DNA of 64,000 bases from Helicobacter pylori oki112 (lineage in GTDB: Bacteria; Campylobacterota; Campylobacteria; Campylobacterales; Helicobacteraceae): positions 1,054,001-1,118,000 of the forward strand of contig NZ_CP006821.1 of NCBI RefSeq assembly GCF_000600085.1, given 5' to 3'. The translations under genes were made by a program, and so were the position numbers. The notes below the pieces were generated by a model that saw nothing but the letters and a program-made list of their open reading frames with translations, had not been told where the DNA came from and made no database searches. Of this stretch, positions 7,527 through 18,400 are shown piece by piece (within the stretch, counting starts at the first letter, position 1; every line of letters starts with the position of its first letter).

Positions 7527-9749
7527 TTATCCTTGAAAAGGCCTATAAATCAGTCTTTGAGCGCAAGAAATTTTATTATCATGCCAACGATACCAATTCT
7601 TACCAATTTTTGTGTTTTCACTCCAAATGTTGTATTGAGAGCAAAAGCCTTCATTCTGATTGAGGTAGTAATTAGACCAATCAATATAGCCTTGCGATTG
7701 TTTAAGATCATTATCCTTGTAATAGCCTTGATGGATTTCTACATACTTCAAATAATCATTACTCAAATTCAATTCGTTTTTCAAAATGTTTTGAGTCCTG
7801 TTGATGGTGGTTTGAGTGGTAATAAGATTATAGGTTGTGGGGCTTTCATTATCTTGGGCTGGGCGAAAATAAGGTTGAGTGGTTTGAGTGGTAGTGGTTT
7901 TGTAAGTGGCACTCCAATCGGTGATGCTAGGATTAGTATGGAAGTATTGCGGTTGGCAACGATTAACTCCATAAGGTTTTTGGCATTGTTCCCTCTCACC
8001 ATAATTTTTTCTTTCTATCTTAAAATAATGGCTTGTAGTCGTATCGCTTAAGACTTTAGAGCTGGACACACCCATCACATAAGGACTAACAACCGCACCA
8101 CTTTTAATCCCTGCTTCAAAATTACAAGGCGTAACTTCTACCCATTCGACATTAAGCTTGTTATAGCTTTTTAACATCGTAGGTCTTTTGGCTTCTAATT
8201 TAGCGTCATTGTATTCCCATTGACCGCATGCAAATTCTTGATATTGCGAGCTTAATTGGGTCGCAATCCCACGATTCAAAATCTGTTGTTTGTTAGGATT
8301 GCTGGGATCATTGTAATACTGATCCACGATAGGCGTTAAGGTTTGGGTTTTATCATTTTTTTCATACCTAACAATCCTGTCTTGCACCCTTGCATAATCG
8401 CTGCAAGGCACAGCGACATGGATTAGATTATCCATCCCACGAAACACGATTTCAGTTTGAAAGATTTGAGTTTTCCCCATACCATAACCTTTATCGCTTG
8501 TGGTTTGTAAGGCGCATTTGCTGTCATCTTTGTAAAGTTGCATGGCGTATTGAGCGCCTTGCAAATCCACATAACCACCGATATTTTGCGTTTTATTTTC
8601 CCTATCTACATAGTAGTATTGCGTTTGCTTGATAGCCTTGCCGGCTTCAAAATCGTATCTATAAGCGCATTTAGTGTCATCTCTTAAAGCGTTCATAGAA
8701 ATACAAGAACCATCTTTAGCGATAACATCTAGTTTCATCGTGTTGTTGGGGCTTAATTTGGGCACTTTACAATACTGGCTGGAGTAATTGTTTTCTTGCG
8801 AGTTAGGATTAGTGGCGCTATTAGAACTACTGGCATTAGTTGGGCTAGTGGTGTTAGTGGGATTATTGGAATTGTTTGTGCCACCATTACCAAAAGGAAT
8901 AGGGAAAAACCCCCCATTCCCTAAACTTCCACCACTTGAGCTATTATTATTAAAATTGTCATACCCTCCTGTGTTATTGTTAGTAGAGCCATGATTAGTG
9001 AAATTATTCTCATAACCCCCTACAGATCCACCGCTTGAAGAGTTAGAGCCATTCGCCCCATCCACCCCTAACACGCCATCTGCATCAATACCACTGCCTA
9101 TTGCATTATTATTTGAATTATTTCCATTACTCCCACTGCTCCCATTTATCCCATCGTTGCCATTTACCCCATAGCCATTACTCCCATTTGCGCCATCTTT
9201 ACCATTAATAGTGTTATCATTGGGGCTGTTAGGGTTGTTATTAAAAGGCGTGTTAGCATACATAGGGTCATTGGTAGCGTTGGTTTGAGCGGTGTTTTCT
9301 AGCTTTTGGTATTCTTCTTTGCTAATGCCTAAAATCTTAGCCACTTCTTCAGCATTCTCGCCTTTTAAAACAAGGAGAGTGGATTTTTTAATCTTGGCAC
9401 TAGGAGGTATTTTTAAACTGGTTTTAGCAGGGCTAGTCAAAGGGAACGATTGATTGTCTCTTAAAAGACTGGTGATTTCTATATCTATGCTGTTAGTTGC
9501 ATTGTTTCTAAAATAAAACCCATGAGCTTCTACTTTAAACACCCTCTTGCCTAACACCACCATGCTTTCTATCGCCCCATTAGGCAAATTAGCATCAATT
9601 TCTTTAGTGGTGATAATACTTAAAGCATAGGCTGGACTGAGCAAACCTAATAAAAACGCTCCTAGAATAAAGCAGAAAAATAAAAAATGGTTATATGAAT
9701 AAGTTTTCATTAAAGCTTTTGTTGGGGGATTTTTGTGTTGATTTTTCAT
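7527..9749 (-). CDS. Large exported Asn/Gly-rich protein of the conjugative element
   Basis: 740 aa. A long N-terminal hydrophobic segment (FLFFCFILGAFLLGLLSPAYA) suggests export. Residues about 165-320 are a low-complexity Gly/Asn/Ser region with collagen-like Gly-x-y runs (for example GKDGANGSNG and GNDGINGSSG). The C-terminal ~400 residues are compact, rich in Tyr and Thr and carry about a dozen cysteines, likely disulphide-bonded outside the cytoplasm. Its start overlaps the stop of the upstream gene (TAATG). Next to virB5/virB6-like genes, it could be a pilus-tip, adhesin or mating-pair protein; the family is not recognised. Confidence 0.7.
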   Translation of the reverse strand: MKNQHKNPPTKALMKTYSYNHFLFFCFILGAFLLGLLSPAYALSIITTKEIDANLPNGAIESMVVLGKRVFKVEAHGFYFRNNATNSIDIEITSLLRDNQSFPLTSPAKTSLKIPPSAKIKKSTLLVLKGENAEEVAKILGISKEEYQKLENTAQTNATNDPMYANTPFNNNPNSPNDNTINGKDGANGSNGYGVNGNDGINGSSGSNGNNSNNNAIGSGIDADGVLGVDGANGSNSSSGGSVGGYENNFTNHGSTNNNTGGYDNFNNNSSSGGSLGNGGFFPIPFGNGGTNNSNNPTNTTSPTNASSSNSATNPNSQENNYSSQYCKVPKLSPNNTMKLDVIAKDGSCISMNALRDDTKCAYRYDFEAGKAIKQTQYYYVDRENKTQNIGGYVDLQGAQYAMQLYKDDSKCALQTTSDKGYGMGKTQIFQTEIVFRGMDNLIHVAVPCSDYARVQDRIVRYEKNDKTQTLTPIVDQYYNDPSNPNKQQILNRGIATQLSSQYQEFACGQWEYNDAKLEAKRPTMLKSYNKLNVEWVEVTPCNFEAGIKSGAVVSPYVMGVSSSKVLSDTTTSHYFKIERKNYGEREQCQKPYGVNRCQPQYFHTNPSITDWSATYKTTTTQTTQPYFRPAQDNESPTTYNLITTQTTINRTQNILKNELNLSNDYLKYVEIHQGYYKDNDLKQSQGYIDWSNYYLNQNEGFCSQYNIWSENTKIGKNWYRWHDNKISCAQRLIYRPFQG

Positions 9750-11146
9750 TAGCGCTCCATTCCAACATTTTTGGATTTAGTTTTTTTTGAATACAAATAA
9801 GCGCTACGCTCATTAGCATTACCGGTAGCGACTTTATAGGGAGTTTTGTTGTCGTAAGCTTGTGCGCTAAATTTTTTGCCAACATAATTGCCATTAGCGT
9901 CCATTTGATTTTCAAACATATCCGCTACAAGCTTGTTGTAATCGGTATTTGAAGTTAGATCCGAATTTGAAAGCGAATGATTTTGTTTAGAGTTATTAGT
10001 TTTATTATTAGGCTCTTTTACATTATTTTGTCCTACATTATTTTGAGTGGTGCTATTTTCATTAAAATGAGATAATTTAGAATTATTTTGTGTTAATTCT
10101 TCACTCATAGAAGCGTTTTCTTTGCTCGCTTCTTTGCTTCCAAACTCCCATGATTTGAAAGTTCTTGCGTCTATTTCATTGTTTTCTAAAGCGGTGTTTA
10201 AAGCTTGTTCTTCGTTTGCATTTAAAGGCTGTAGTATTTCTTTTTCTTTTTTAGGTATTTTAAGTTTTTCAGCAACATTTTCATTAAAAATACCCAATGA
10301 ATGATTATAAGTTCTAACTAAAAAGCTTTCTGTTTTATTGATGGGCAAGTGTGCGACATTTTTTCTAATGGCATACTCAGTGGTTTTATTGATATTTTTA
10401 TTGTGCAAAACCGCTTCTATTAAGCATTCTTGTAAAAATTCCTTATGACTAGGCATTAGATTGCTTTTTTTGTTGTTGATTATCAATAAAAGCACTTGCA
10501 TTTCTTCATTAGTCATGCCGTTTTTAGCTCTGTCTTTTAGAAATTTTTTAAATTCCTTATCGCTAAATCTCTTGTTAGAGCCTTTTTCTTTTTCATTAAA
10601 ATGATTTTTAGCTTCTTCAACGCGACTTCTTAAAATACTAATGCCTAAAGAGTGGTTAAAACCTAGTGTTTCTTTTGATTCTTTTTCCTTGCTTTCCAGT
10701 TCTTCTTCTTTTGAAGTTTCTTTTTTGTCAAGGGGAACAAGTTTGCCGTTTTCCTTATTATCTTCATTGTTTTGCAATCCGCTTTCTCTTTTTTGATCTC
10801 TGATAGGAGCAATCTCTTGTTTTTCTAATTTTTCTAAAGATCCAATGAATGCGTCTAATAATTCACTTGAATTTTCATCATTGTCAAGGTTGGGATCATA
10901 ATCTCTATTGGTCTGATAAAATTCTAGTTGCTCTTTAAAAGAGAAGCTGTTTAACTCTTGTATGAATTCTTTGACCAACTCGTTATCTTGGGCTTTTATC
11001 ATCTCATTTTTATTTTTAGCGAAAGCCAAATCTTTCATAAAGGCTTTCATCATGTCTTTAGACTTATCACTAGAACCAAACACCTCATACCAATACAGAA
11101 AAATGCTTTTAAGGTCTTTGAGATTTTTTCTTGCTTTGTCTATCAT
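9749..11146 (-). CDS. Hydrophilic element protein, unknown function
   Basis: 465 aa, no membrane segments, highly charged with Glu/Lys- and Asn-rich linkers; probably elongated and partly disordered. Residues 200-270 look like a small helical domain. It shares the motif ENASMSEEL with the C-terminal half of the methylase/helicase, and ends in GMER, like two other element proteins ending G-x-E-R. Translationally coupled to the downstream exported protein (TAATG) and six bases from the upstream ArdC-like gene. Function unknown. Confidence 0.7.
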   Translation of the reverse strand: MIDKARKNLKDLKSIFLYWYEVFGSSDKSKDMMKAFMKDLAFAKNKNEMIKAQDNELVKEFIQELNSFSFKEQLEFYQTNRDYDPNLDNDENSSELLDAFIGSLEKLEKQEIAPIRDQKRESGLQNNEDNKENGKLVPLDKKETSKEEELESKEKESKETLGFNHSLGISILRSRVEEAKNHFNEKEKGSNKRFSDKEFKKFLKDRAKNGMTNEEMQVLLLIINNKKSNLMPSHKEFLQECLIEAVLHNKNINKTTEYAIRKNVAHLPINKTESFLVRTYNHSLGIFNENVAEKLKIPKKEKEILQPLNANEEQALNTALENNEIDARTFKSWEFGSKEASKENASMSEELTQNNSKLSHFNENSTTQNNVGQNNVKEPNNKTNNSKQNHSLSNSDLTSNTDYNKLVADMFENQMDANGNYVGKKFSAQAYDNKTPYKVATGNANERSAYLYSKKTKSKNVGMER

Positions 11147-11152
11147 GATGGG

Positions 11153-12166
11153 TTACCTTTCAATACCGCTAGAAGCTTTATTTTTCTTTTGATAGCTTTG
11201 AGATTGAGAGCGTGTTTGGGTTTGTTGCTTTGTTTCATTTGCTAATTGATTGTATTTTTCATTTTTAAGCAGAGTGTAGCTACGCATTCTTTCCAATAAA
11301 GCTTCATTCCTATTATCTAGAGACAAATCTTTATGCAAGTCTTCGTAAATAATGTTTGTCTTGTCTCTTTTTTCTTGCGAATAATCTTTTTGATGGAAGA
11401 GCCTAGTCTTATAGGCATAGTTTAAGAGCTTGTCCAAGTTTAAAGGCTTGATTTTTTCCTTGTTAATGCTTGGAAACATTTCTACATTATAAACAAACTT
11501 GAATTGCGCTTGGGGCTCAATGTCTCTGTAGGCAGGTTTGAACACCTTTTGGCCATTTTCAATGATAGGAAACTGCTTGTGTTTAGGTTTTTTAGTGTTT
11601 TTATCAATCACTAATTCGCCATTATTATCCACTAAAGGCACAAGCTCTTTGTTTTTGATAAACATCAAACGAACAGGCGAGATTTCTTTATTTTGAGTGG
11701 CTTTAAAAATCGCATCTCTTTCTTCTTTGCTCGCTCCAAGCATTTTAGCTTCCTCTAAACTCACCCATGCATTACTTTTAAACCCCAAGCGGTTCTTTTC
11801 CATATCTAAAAGCATGTCGTTAAGATTGTAATAAGGTTCGCCGTTTAAAGCGTTATGTCCTCTTTCTTTGTTAGCCACTATTTCAGGCTTGTCCCAAAAA
11901 GGCGAGTTTTTTTCTTTCAAACCTTGAATAATCCTTGTTTTAAGATAATTGATTTGACCGGATTTAGCTTTAAGTAAAGCTTCTTTGCTTTCTGAATTAT
12001 CTGGTTGATTGGGTGTTTTTTGCGCCTTATCTTCTTCTGAATTGTGTGAATAGTTTGAATTTTGTGGTGGCTCTTGCTTAAGCCCTCCCCTTTCTAATAA
12101 GATGTTTTGCAAATAATCAATCATGCCATTGATTTGTGCATCGCTTAAGTTGTTAAGATTATTCAT
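11153..12166 (-). CDS. ArdC-like (DUF1738-type) single-stranded-DNA-binding protein
   Basis: I place the start at ATG 12166 (MNNLNNLSDAQ) behind AAGGAG, overlapping the stop of the 48-aa gene upstream; product about 337 aa. The middle contains a pattern like the ArdC N-terminal domain: GHNALNGEPYYNLNDMLL, then NAWVSLEEAKMLG, and later FKFVYNVEMFP, matching the family layout N-x-x-(T/N)-G-x-x-Y ... W-(V/L)-(T/S)-x-x-(Q/E)-A ... (V/Y)-F-N-V. ArdC proteins are conjugative antirestriction factors. The metalloprotease domain of full ArdC is not evident. Ends in GIER. Confidence 0.5.
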   Translation of the reverse strand: MNNLNNLSDAQINGMIDYLQNILLERGGLKQEPPQNSNYSHNSEEDKAQKTPNQPDNSESKEALLKAKSGQINYLKTRIIQGLKEKNSPFWDKPEIVANKERGHNALNGEPYYNLNDMLLDMEKNRLGFKSNAWVSLEEAKMLGASKEERDAIFKATQNKEISPVRLMFIKNKELVPLVDNNGELVIDKNTKKPKHKQFPIIENGQKVFKPAYRDIEPQAQFKFVYNVEMFPSINKEKIKPLNLDKLLNYAYKTRLFHQKDYSQEKRDKTNIIYEDLHKDLSLDNRNEALLERMRSYTLLKNEKYNQLANETKQQTQTRSQSQSYQKKNKASSGIER

Positions 12167-12305
12167 CTTCTTCTCCTTGTGGGTTAGATTTTGCAAAATC
12201 TCTTTGAGCGATGTATTCTTCGTGTTGGGTTTCTACGCTCAATTCATCGCAAAACCCAGCTTCATAGAAAGCGTCTTGTTTTAATGTGTTTTCATTTTCT
12301 TGCAT
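12159..12305 (-). CDS. 48-aa acidic protein, first gene of the leftward operon
   Basis: A short gene: ATG at 12305 preceded by AAGGAGC at good spacing, ending TAA at 12159-12161, which overlaps the ATG of the ArdC-like gene (coupled). The product is acidic (MQENENTLKQDAFYEAGF and ending NPQGEEDE), without membrane segment or recognised domain. Excellent ribosome site and coupling argue that it is real. It would be transcribed from the 160-base divergent region shared with the methylase/helicase gene. Confidence 0.65.
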   Translation of the reverse strand: MQENENTLKQDAFYEAGFCDELSVETQHEEYIAQRDFAKSNPQGEEDE

Positions 12306-12468
12306 AACAGCTCCTTAAAAATATTGATGAGAAAAAACTTGCCATAAGTAAGGTAAATGAAAAAAGGCACATGGATTTTAAAAAATGCTCTAATTTTGAA
12401 AAAAATGTGCGTTTCTTTATTTCTCAAATTTGGTTTTACTTATAAAAACCTACTCTAAAGGACTACAC

Positions 12469-15400
12469 ATGCAAAAAAAGAAACCCAAAAACCCACAACC
12501 GAATTTATTTAGCATCTTAGATAATGGCGATATTGCAACAAACAATCTTGCTGAAGAATCAGACAAGGTCAATGAAACACAAGAGCCACTCCCTTATGTC
12601 GTGAAAACTCAAATCAATACAGCAAGAATGGTTTCTAGAAATCCTATTGAATGGGCAAGGTATTTAAGCTTTGAAAGACGAGTGCATAAGGATAATAGCA
12701 AAGAAGATGTCAATTTCTTTGCTAATGGTGAGATAAAAGAAAGTTCTCGTGTTTATGAAGCGAATGAGGAAGGGTTTGAAAGGCGCATAACTAAAAGATA
12801 CGATCTGATTGATACCATAAGAAATAGAGAATTTTTTTCAAAAGAAATTGACATTTTAACCTACACAAACAGCTTAGAAGAATTGAAAGAGCAAGGTTTA
12901 GAAATCCAATTGACCCACCATAATGAAACGCATAAGAAAAACTTAGAAAATGGCAATGAAATCGTTAAAGAATACGACTATCTTAAAGATATTTACCAAG
13001 AAGTAGAAAAAACAAAAGATAATGAATTGGTAAGAGAAATAATCCCTAGTATTTCTAGCGATGAGTATTTTAAGCTCTATGACAAACTGCCTTTTGAATC
13101 AATAAACAATGAAAATACCAAACTGAATACTAATGACAATGAAGAAGTTAAAAAACTAGAATTTGAATTAGCTAAAGAAGTGCATACTTTAATCCTAGAA
13201 CAACAATTGCTTTCAGCAACAAATTATTATTCTTGGATAGATAAAGATGATTACGCGAATTTTGCTTGGAAAATGCATAGGCTTATCAATGAAAATAAAC
13301 TCAAAGAAAACCATCTCAGCGCCAATAACGCTAATAAGATTAAGCAATTTTTCTTTAATAATGGTTTTATTTTAGGCTGGACTAAAGAAGAACAAAGCGC
13401 TATGCAAGAAAACAGAGATTATTCTTTAAGAAGCGCTCTTTTAAGTTTGGAAGAAATCGCTCAAGCAAAAATTGAATTGCAAAAATACTATGAAAGCGTT
13501 TATGTTAATGGCGATGGGAATCAAAGAGACATCAAGCCTTTTAAAGAAATTTTAAGAGACACCAACAATTTTGAAAAAGCTTACAAACAGCGTTATAACG
13601 AATTGGTAAGCTTGAATGCAGCAATCATTCAAGCTAAAGAGAGTGGTAATGAGCGGCAAAAATCTAGTGCAAATAACAATAACACTATTAACAATACAAT
13701 AGAGACTAATACTTCTAACAATATTATTCAAAATAATGATAATAATAATCCAAATTTAAGTATTGCTGATTTAGAATTAGAGCAACAAAATTTAGGAGAA
13801 CAAAATGGAAAAGAAAGAACAAATCGCGCAGATGAGCCGAATAGAACTAGAGCAGGAATTCCGCAAGAAATTCACCGCAGAAGCGAACATAAAGGATTGC
13901 AAGAGGGAGTGGAGCGATCGAGTGATGAAGAACTTTCACACCAAGACTCTAGTTTATTTATTGAGCCTAGAGACACGAGAGGAACAAGAGGAGTTTATCG
14001 ATCTAGCGACCAACAGGCAGTTTCAGAAAAATCCCATAGAGAGAGAGATAGACTACATGAACATGTATCTAGAGGAGATGGAGTATCAGCAAGAGCAGAT
14101 AGCAATGGAGAATCAAGTCAAGCAAGCCGAATGGAAAATGGAGCAAGAAGCGAAGAAAAGGGGGATAATCCCAGCGATGAGAGAAGAGTATCACAGACAC
14201 CGCAATCCTCATCTCATCAACAAAATAGCTCCAGAGATTTGGGGCTTTCTCTCTCTAGAGAACAGCCAGGACAGACTGGACGCTTACGCCTTTTTGATCA
14301 TGGACAGATGGGCTCATTATTTCCCACAGACCATGAAAACCAAAGAGAAAGGAACGATAATGAGCCTGATAAAAGCAGTGATAGAGCAAACGAAAATGGA
14401 GACAAAAGCCCTAGACAGAATGGAAGCGCAAATCAAGAGAGCGCAAGGAGTGAGCGATATGGAATTGCTCAAGGAAGCTCAAATCAATCAGTATTACCAC
14501 TTGCTCAAAGCCGATTACATCATGCAGGACTCAGCGCACCAAATGGACTTGGAAACCTTGAAGAAAACAGGGATCAAAAGAGAAGACTTTTATCAAATTT
14601 AGACCATTTAGAAAGCCTGCTTAATGCTATTAGAAACAACACCATAGCGAGTGAGCCTGACTTCAGATCCAGGCTCTTAGAAGCCATTCAAAACAACGAG
14701 CCTTTAAAAGATAGCCTTGTAGGGACACAACTCCTTAAAGACCCTACGACTAAAATCTTTTATGACAAATTCCAATTAAAAATCAGCCCTAAAAAAGTCT
14801 TAGAGATTTTAGAAAATCGCATTAAAAAATCCATTGAAACAACGAATGAAACGCTAAACGCATTCAATGCGCTGGATAGTCAAGCCATTGATTTAAACGC
14901 TATTTCTAATAGCGTAGGATTAAATCCCATACAAGAGAATGAAATAGCAGACAATAGCGTAGAGTTAAATAACACTCAAGAACAAACCGCGCAAGAGCAA
15001 GACACACAAGAAAACGCGCAAACCACGCTAAAACAAGAAACAAAAGAGCAAGAAACACCCACCACGCCAGCTATCCCCCTTAATCCTAAAATAGATTTTA
15101 AACCGAGCGAAGAAGCTTTAATTAAGGGAGCTAAAACCCGCTATAAGGCTAACATAAAAGCTATTGAGCTTTTAAAAGAATTGCAAGCCAAACAAGAGAT
15201 CTTAAAAGGCGGTTATTACGCCACTTTAAAAGAGCAAGAAATCCTAGCGCAATTTAGCGGATGGGGTGGGTTAGAAAGCTACTTTAAAAAGGCTCAACAC
15301 CCTGAAGAATTTAAAGAATTAAACGCCTTACTCACTAAAGATGAATTCAGAAGAGCTTATTTGAGTGCAAGAGACGCTTACTACACCCCTAAATTAGTTA

Positions 15401-18400
15401 TTGATAGCATTTATCAGGCTTTAGATCACTTAGGGTTTAATAACGACAACCATCAAAAAGAAATCTTTGAACCCAGTTTAGGCACAGGCAAATTCATCGC
15501 TCATGCGCCAAGCGATAAGAATTACCGCTTTATGGGAACAGAATTAGATCCTATTAGCGCTAATATTTCTCAATTCCTTTACCCTAATCAAGTCATCCAA
15601 AACACCGCTTTAGAAAACTACCAATTCTGTCAAGACTACGATGCGTTTGTGGGCAACCCTCCTTATGGCAATCATAAAATCTATAGCTTTTATGACAAAG
15701 AATTGAGTAACGAGAGCGTTCATAATTACTTTTTAGGGAAAGCTATCAAAGAATTGAAAGATGATGGCATAGGAGCGTTTGTGGTGAGTTCTTGGTTTAT
15801 GGATGCTAAAAACCCTAAAATGAGGGAACACATCGCGCAAAACGCCACTTTTTTAGGAGCGATAAGATTGCCTAATAGCGTGTTTAAAGCAACAGGCGCT
15901 GAAGTAACTAGCGACATTGTGTTTTTTAAAAAAGGCGTTGATGAAGCAACCAATCAAAGCTTCACTAAAGCTATGCCTTATTATGACAAGATCATTAATG
16001 ACTTGGATGATGACACCCTTTTTGCCTTGCAAAACAACCGCTTTGATAGTTTTATCCCTAGCGATCAACTTAAGATTGTCAATGCGATTGCAAGCCATTT
16101 TGGTTTCAAACAAGAAAAATTGCAACGCTGGTATGAAAAAATAGACACTACTAACTTTGGCTATAAAGAACAAGACTATAAGATCATTAAAGATTTCATT
16201 GATAAAGTTGGAAAGAACAATATCAATCTCAACGAACAAACCCTAAATGAATACTTTATCAACCACCCTGAAAACATTCTAGGGCATTTGAGTTTGGAAA
16301 AAACCCGCTATAGCTTTGAAACAAATGGCGAACAAATTTATAAATACGAGCTACAAGCTTTAGAAGATAAAAGCTTAGATTTATCCCAAGCTCTCAATCA
16401 AGCGATAGAAAAATTGCCTAAAGGCGTCTATCAATACCATAAGACTACCCTTAAAACAGACGCTCTCATCATTGATGCAAACAACGAACGCTACCAAGAA
16501 GTTCAAAAGCTTATCAAAAATTTAGAAAGGGGGGAATTAGTCAAGTGGGATAATCTTTATTTCCAACTAGAACAAAATAATGAAATGGGCGTCTTTTTAA
16601 AACCCACTAAAACCAACTCTAAAGTCCAAGATTCACGACTAAAAGCCTATTTTAAAATTAAAGACGCTTTGAATGATTTAACGAGCGCGGAATTAAACCC
16701 CTTAAGCTCTGATTTAGAGCTAGAAAACAAGAGGGCTAAACTCAATCTTGTTTATGATGAATTTGTCAAGAAATTTGGCTATCTCAATGAGAATAAAAAT
16801 CGTAAGGACATCAAACAAGATTTGTATGGCGCTAAAGTCTTAGGATTAGAAAAAGAGTTTGAAAAAGAAATCACCCCTAGAAGCGCTAAAATGCAAAACA
16901 TAGAGCCAAGGCAAGCTCAAGCCAAAAAAGCTCAAATCTTTTTTGAAAGGACTTTAAACCCTAAAAAAGAACTCATCATCACTAACGCTAAAGAGGCATT
17001 AATTGCAAGCATCAATCAAAAAGGGGGTTTGGACTTGCATTTCATTAGAGATCATTTCACAACCCAAAGCTTAGAAACCACGATTAAAGAACTTTTAGAG
17101 CAAAAACTGATTTATAAAGACCACAAGGATAATGGCGGCTATATTTTAGCGAACGATTATTTGAGCGGCAATGTGAAAAGAAAACTCAAAGAAGTGAAAG
17201 AAGCCATCAATCAAGGCGTGGAGGGATTAGAGGCTAATGTGAAAGATTTAGAGCTGATTATCCCTAAAGATTTGAAAGCCACTGAGATCATGGCTAATAT
17301 CAACAGCCCTTGGATACCCACTCAGTATTTAGAAGAATTTTTAATAGAATTGAGCGCTAACCATTATGAAAAGCAATACGGCGATAAAATGACAGATTAC
17401 CAACTAGGCAATCTCAAAGAAGACATCAAAGTAGAACACCTAAGCGGTGCTTATGAAGTTTTTGCTAGAAACAATGAATTAAACGAGCTTTATGGCATCA
17501 GGCATAAAGACAAAGTGCATTCTTATAAAGTGCCTTTTGAAAGCCTTTTAAATAAAGTCTTAAACAACAAGGATTTGAGCGTTAAATACGCCCAAGTTGA
17601 TCCTAATGACCCTAAAAAAGAAATCTTTATCACTGATGAAGAGCAAAGCAATCTTGCTAGACAAAAAGCAGAAGAATTGAAAGAAGCTTTTAAAGACTGG
17701 ATTTACAAGGATTATGCAAGAAGAACCCATTTAGAGCAAATCTATAATGACACTTTCAACAACTCTGTTTTAAAAACCTATGATGGCTCGCAATTAGAAC
17801 TAGAGGGCTTTAACCACCATATCAGCTTGCGACCCCACCAAAAGAACGCTATTTTTAGAACCATCCAAGATAGGGCGGTGTGTTTAGACCATCAGGTTGG
17901 AGCAGGCAAGACTTTGTGTGCTATAGCCAGTTGCATGGAACAAAAACGCATGGGATTAGTGAATAAAACGCTCATTGCCGTGCCTAACCATTTGACCAAG
18001 CAATGGGGCGATGAATTTTATAAGGCTTACCCTAACGCTAATGTGTTAGTTGTTGATAGCAAGGATATCACTGAAAAAGAAAGAGAACTTTTATTCAATC
18101 AAATCGCTAACAACAATTATGACGCTGTGATTATCGCGCACACCCATTTGGAATTATTGTCTAACCCTAGAGGAATCATAGAAGAATTGAAAGAAGAAGA
18201 GCTGGTGAATGCCGAAAAAAACTTTGAAAGGCAAGAACTGGCTTATAAAAATAACCCTAGAGAAACTAAAAAACCCAATGAAAGAGCCTTTAAAAACAAG
18301 TTGGATAAAATCCGCGCTAAATACGATGCGATTTTAGAAAAACAAGGCTCTCATATTGATATTAGCCAAATGGGGATTGACAATTTGATTGTGGATGAAG

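Noticed and set aside
7533-8051. 172-codon frame opposite the exported Asn/Gly-rich protein
   Set aside because: Hydrophobic shadow of the real minus-strand gene, which has signal peptide, cysteines and coupling to neighbours.
15853-16239. 128-codon antisense frame in the methylase/helicase gene
   Set aside because: No ribosome site and hydrophobic-biased shadow; the plus frame there has the methyltransferase domain. Unlike the 13805-14602 ORF, the host frame is clearly structured.
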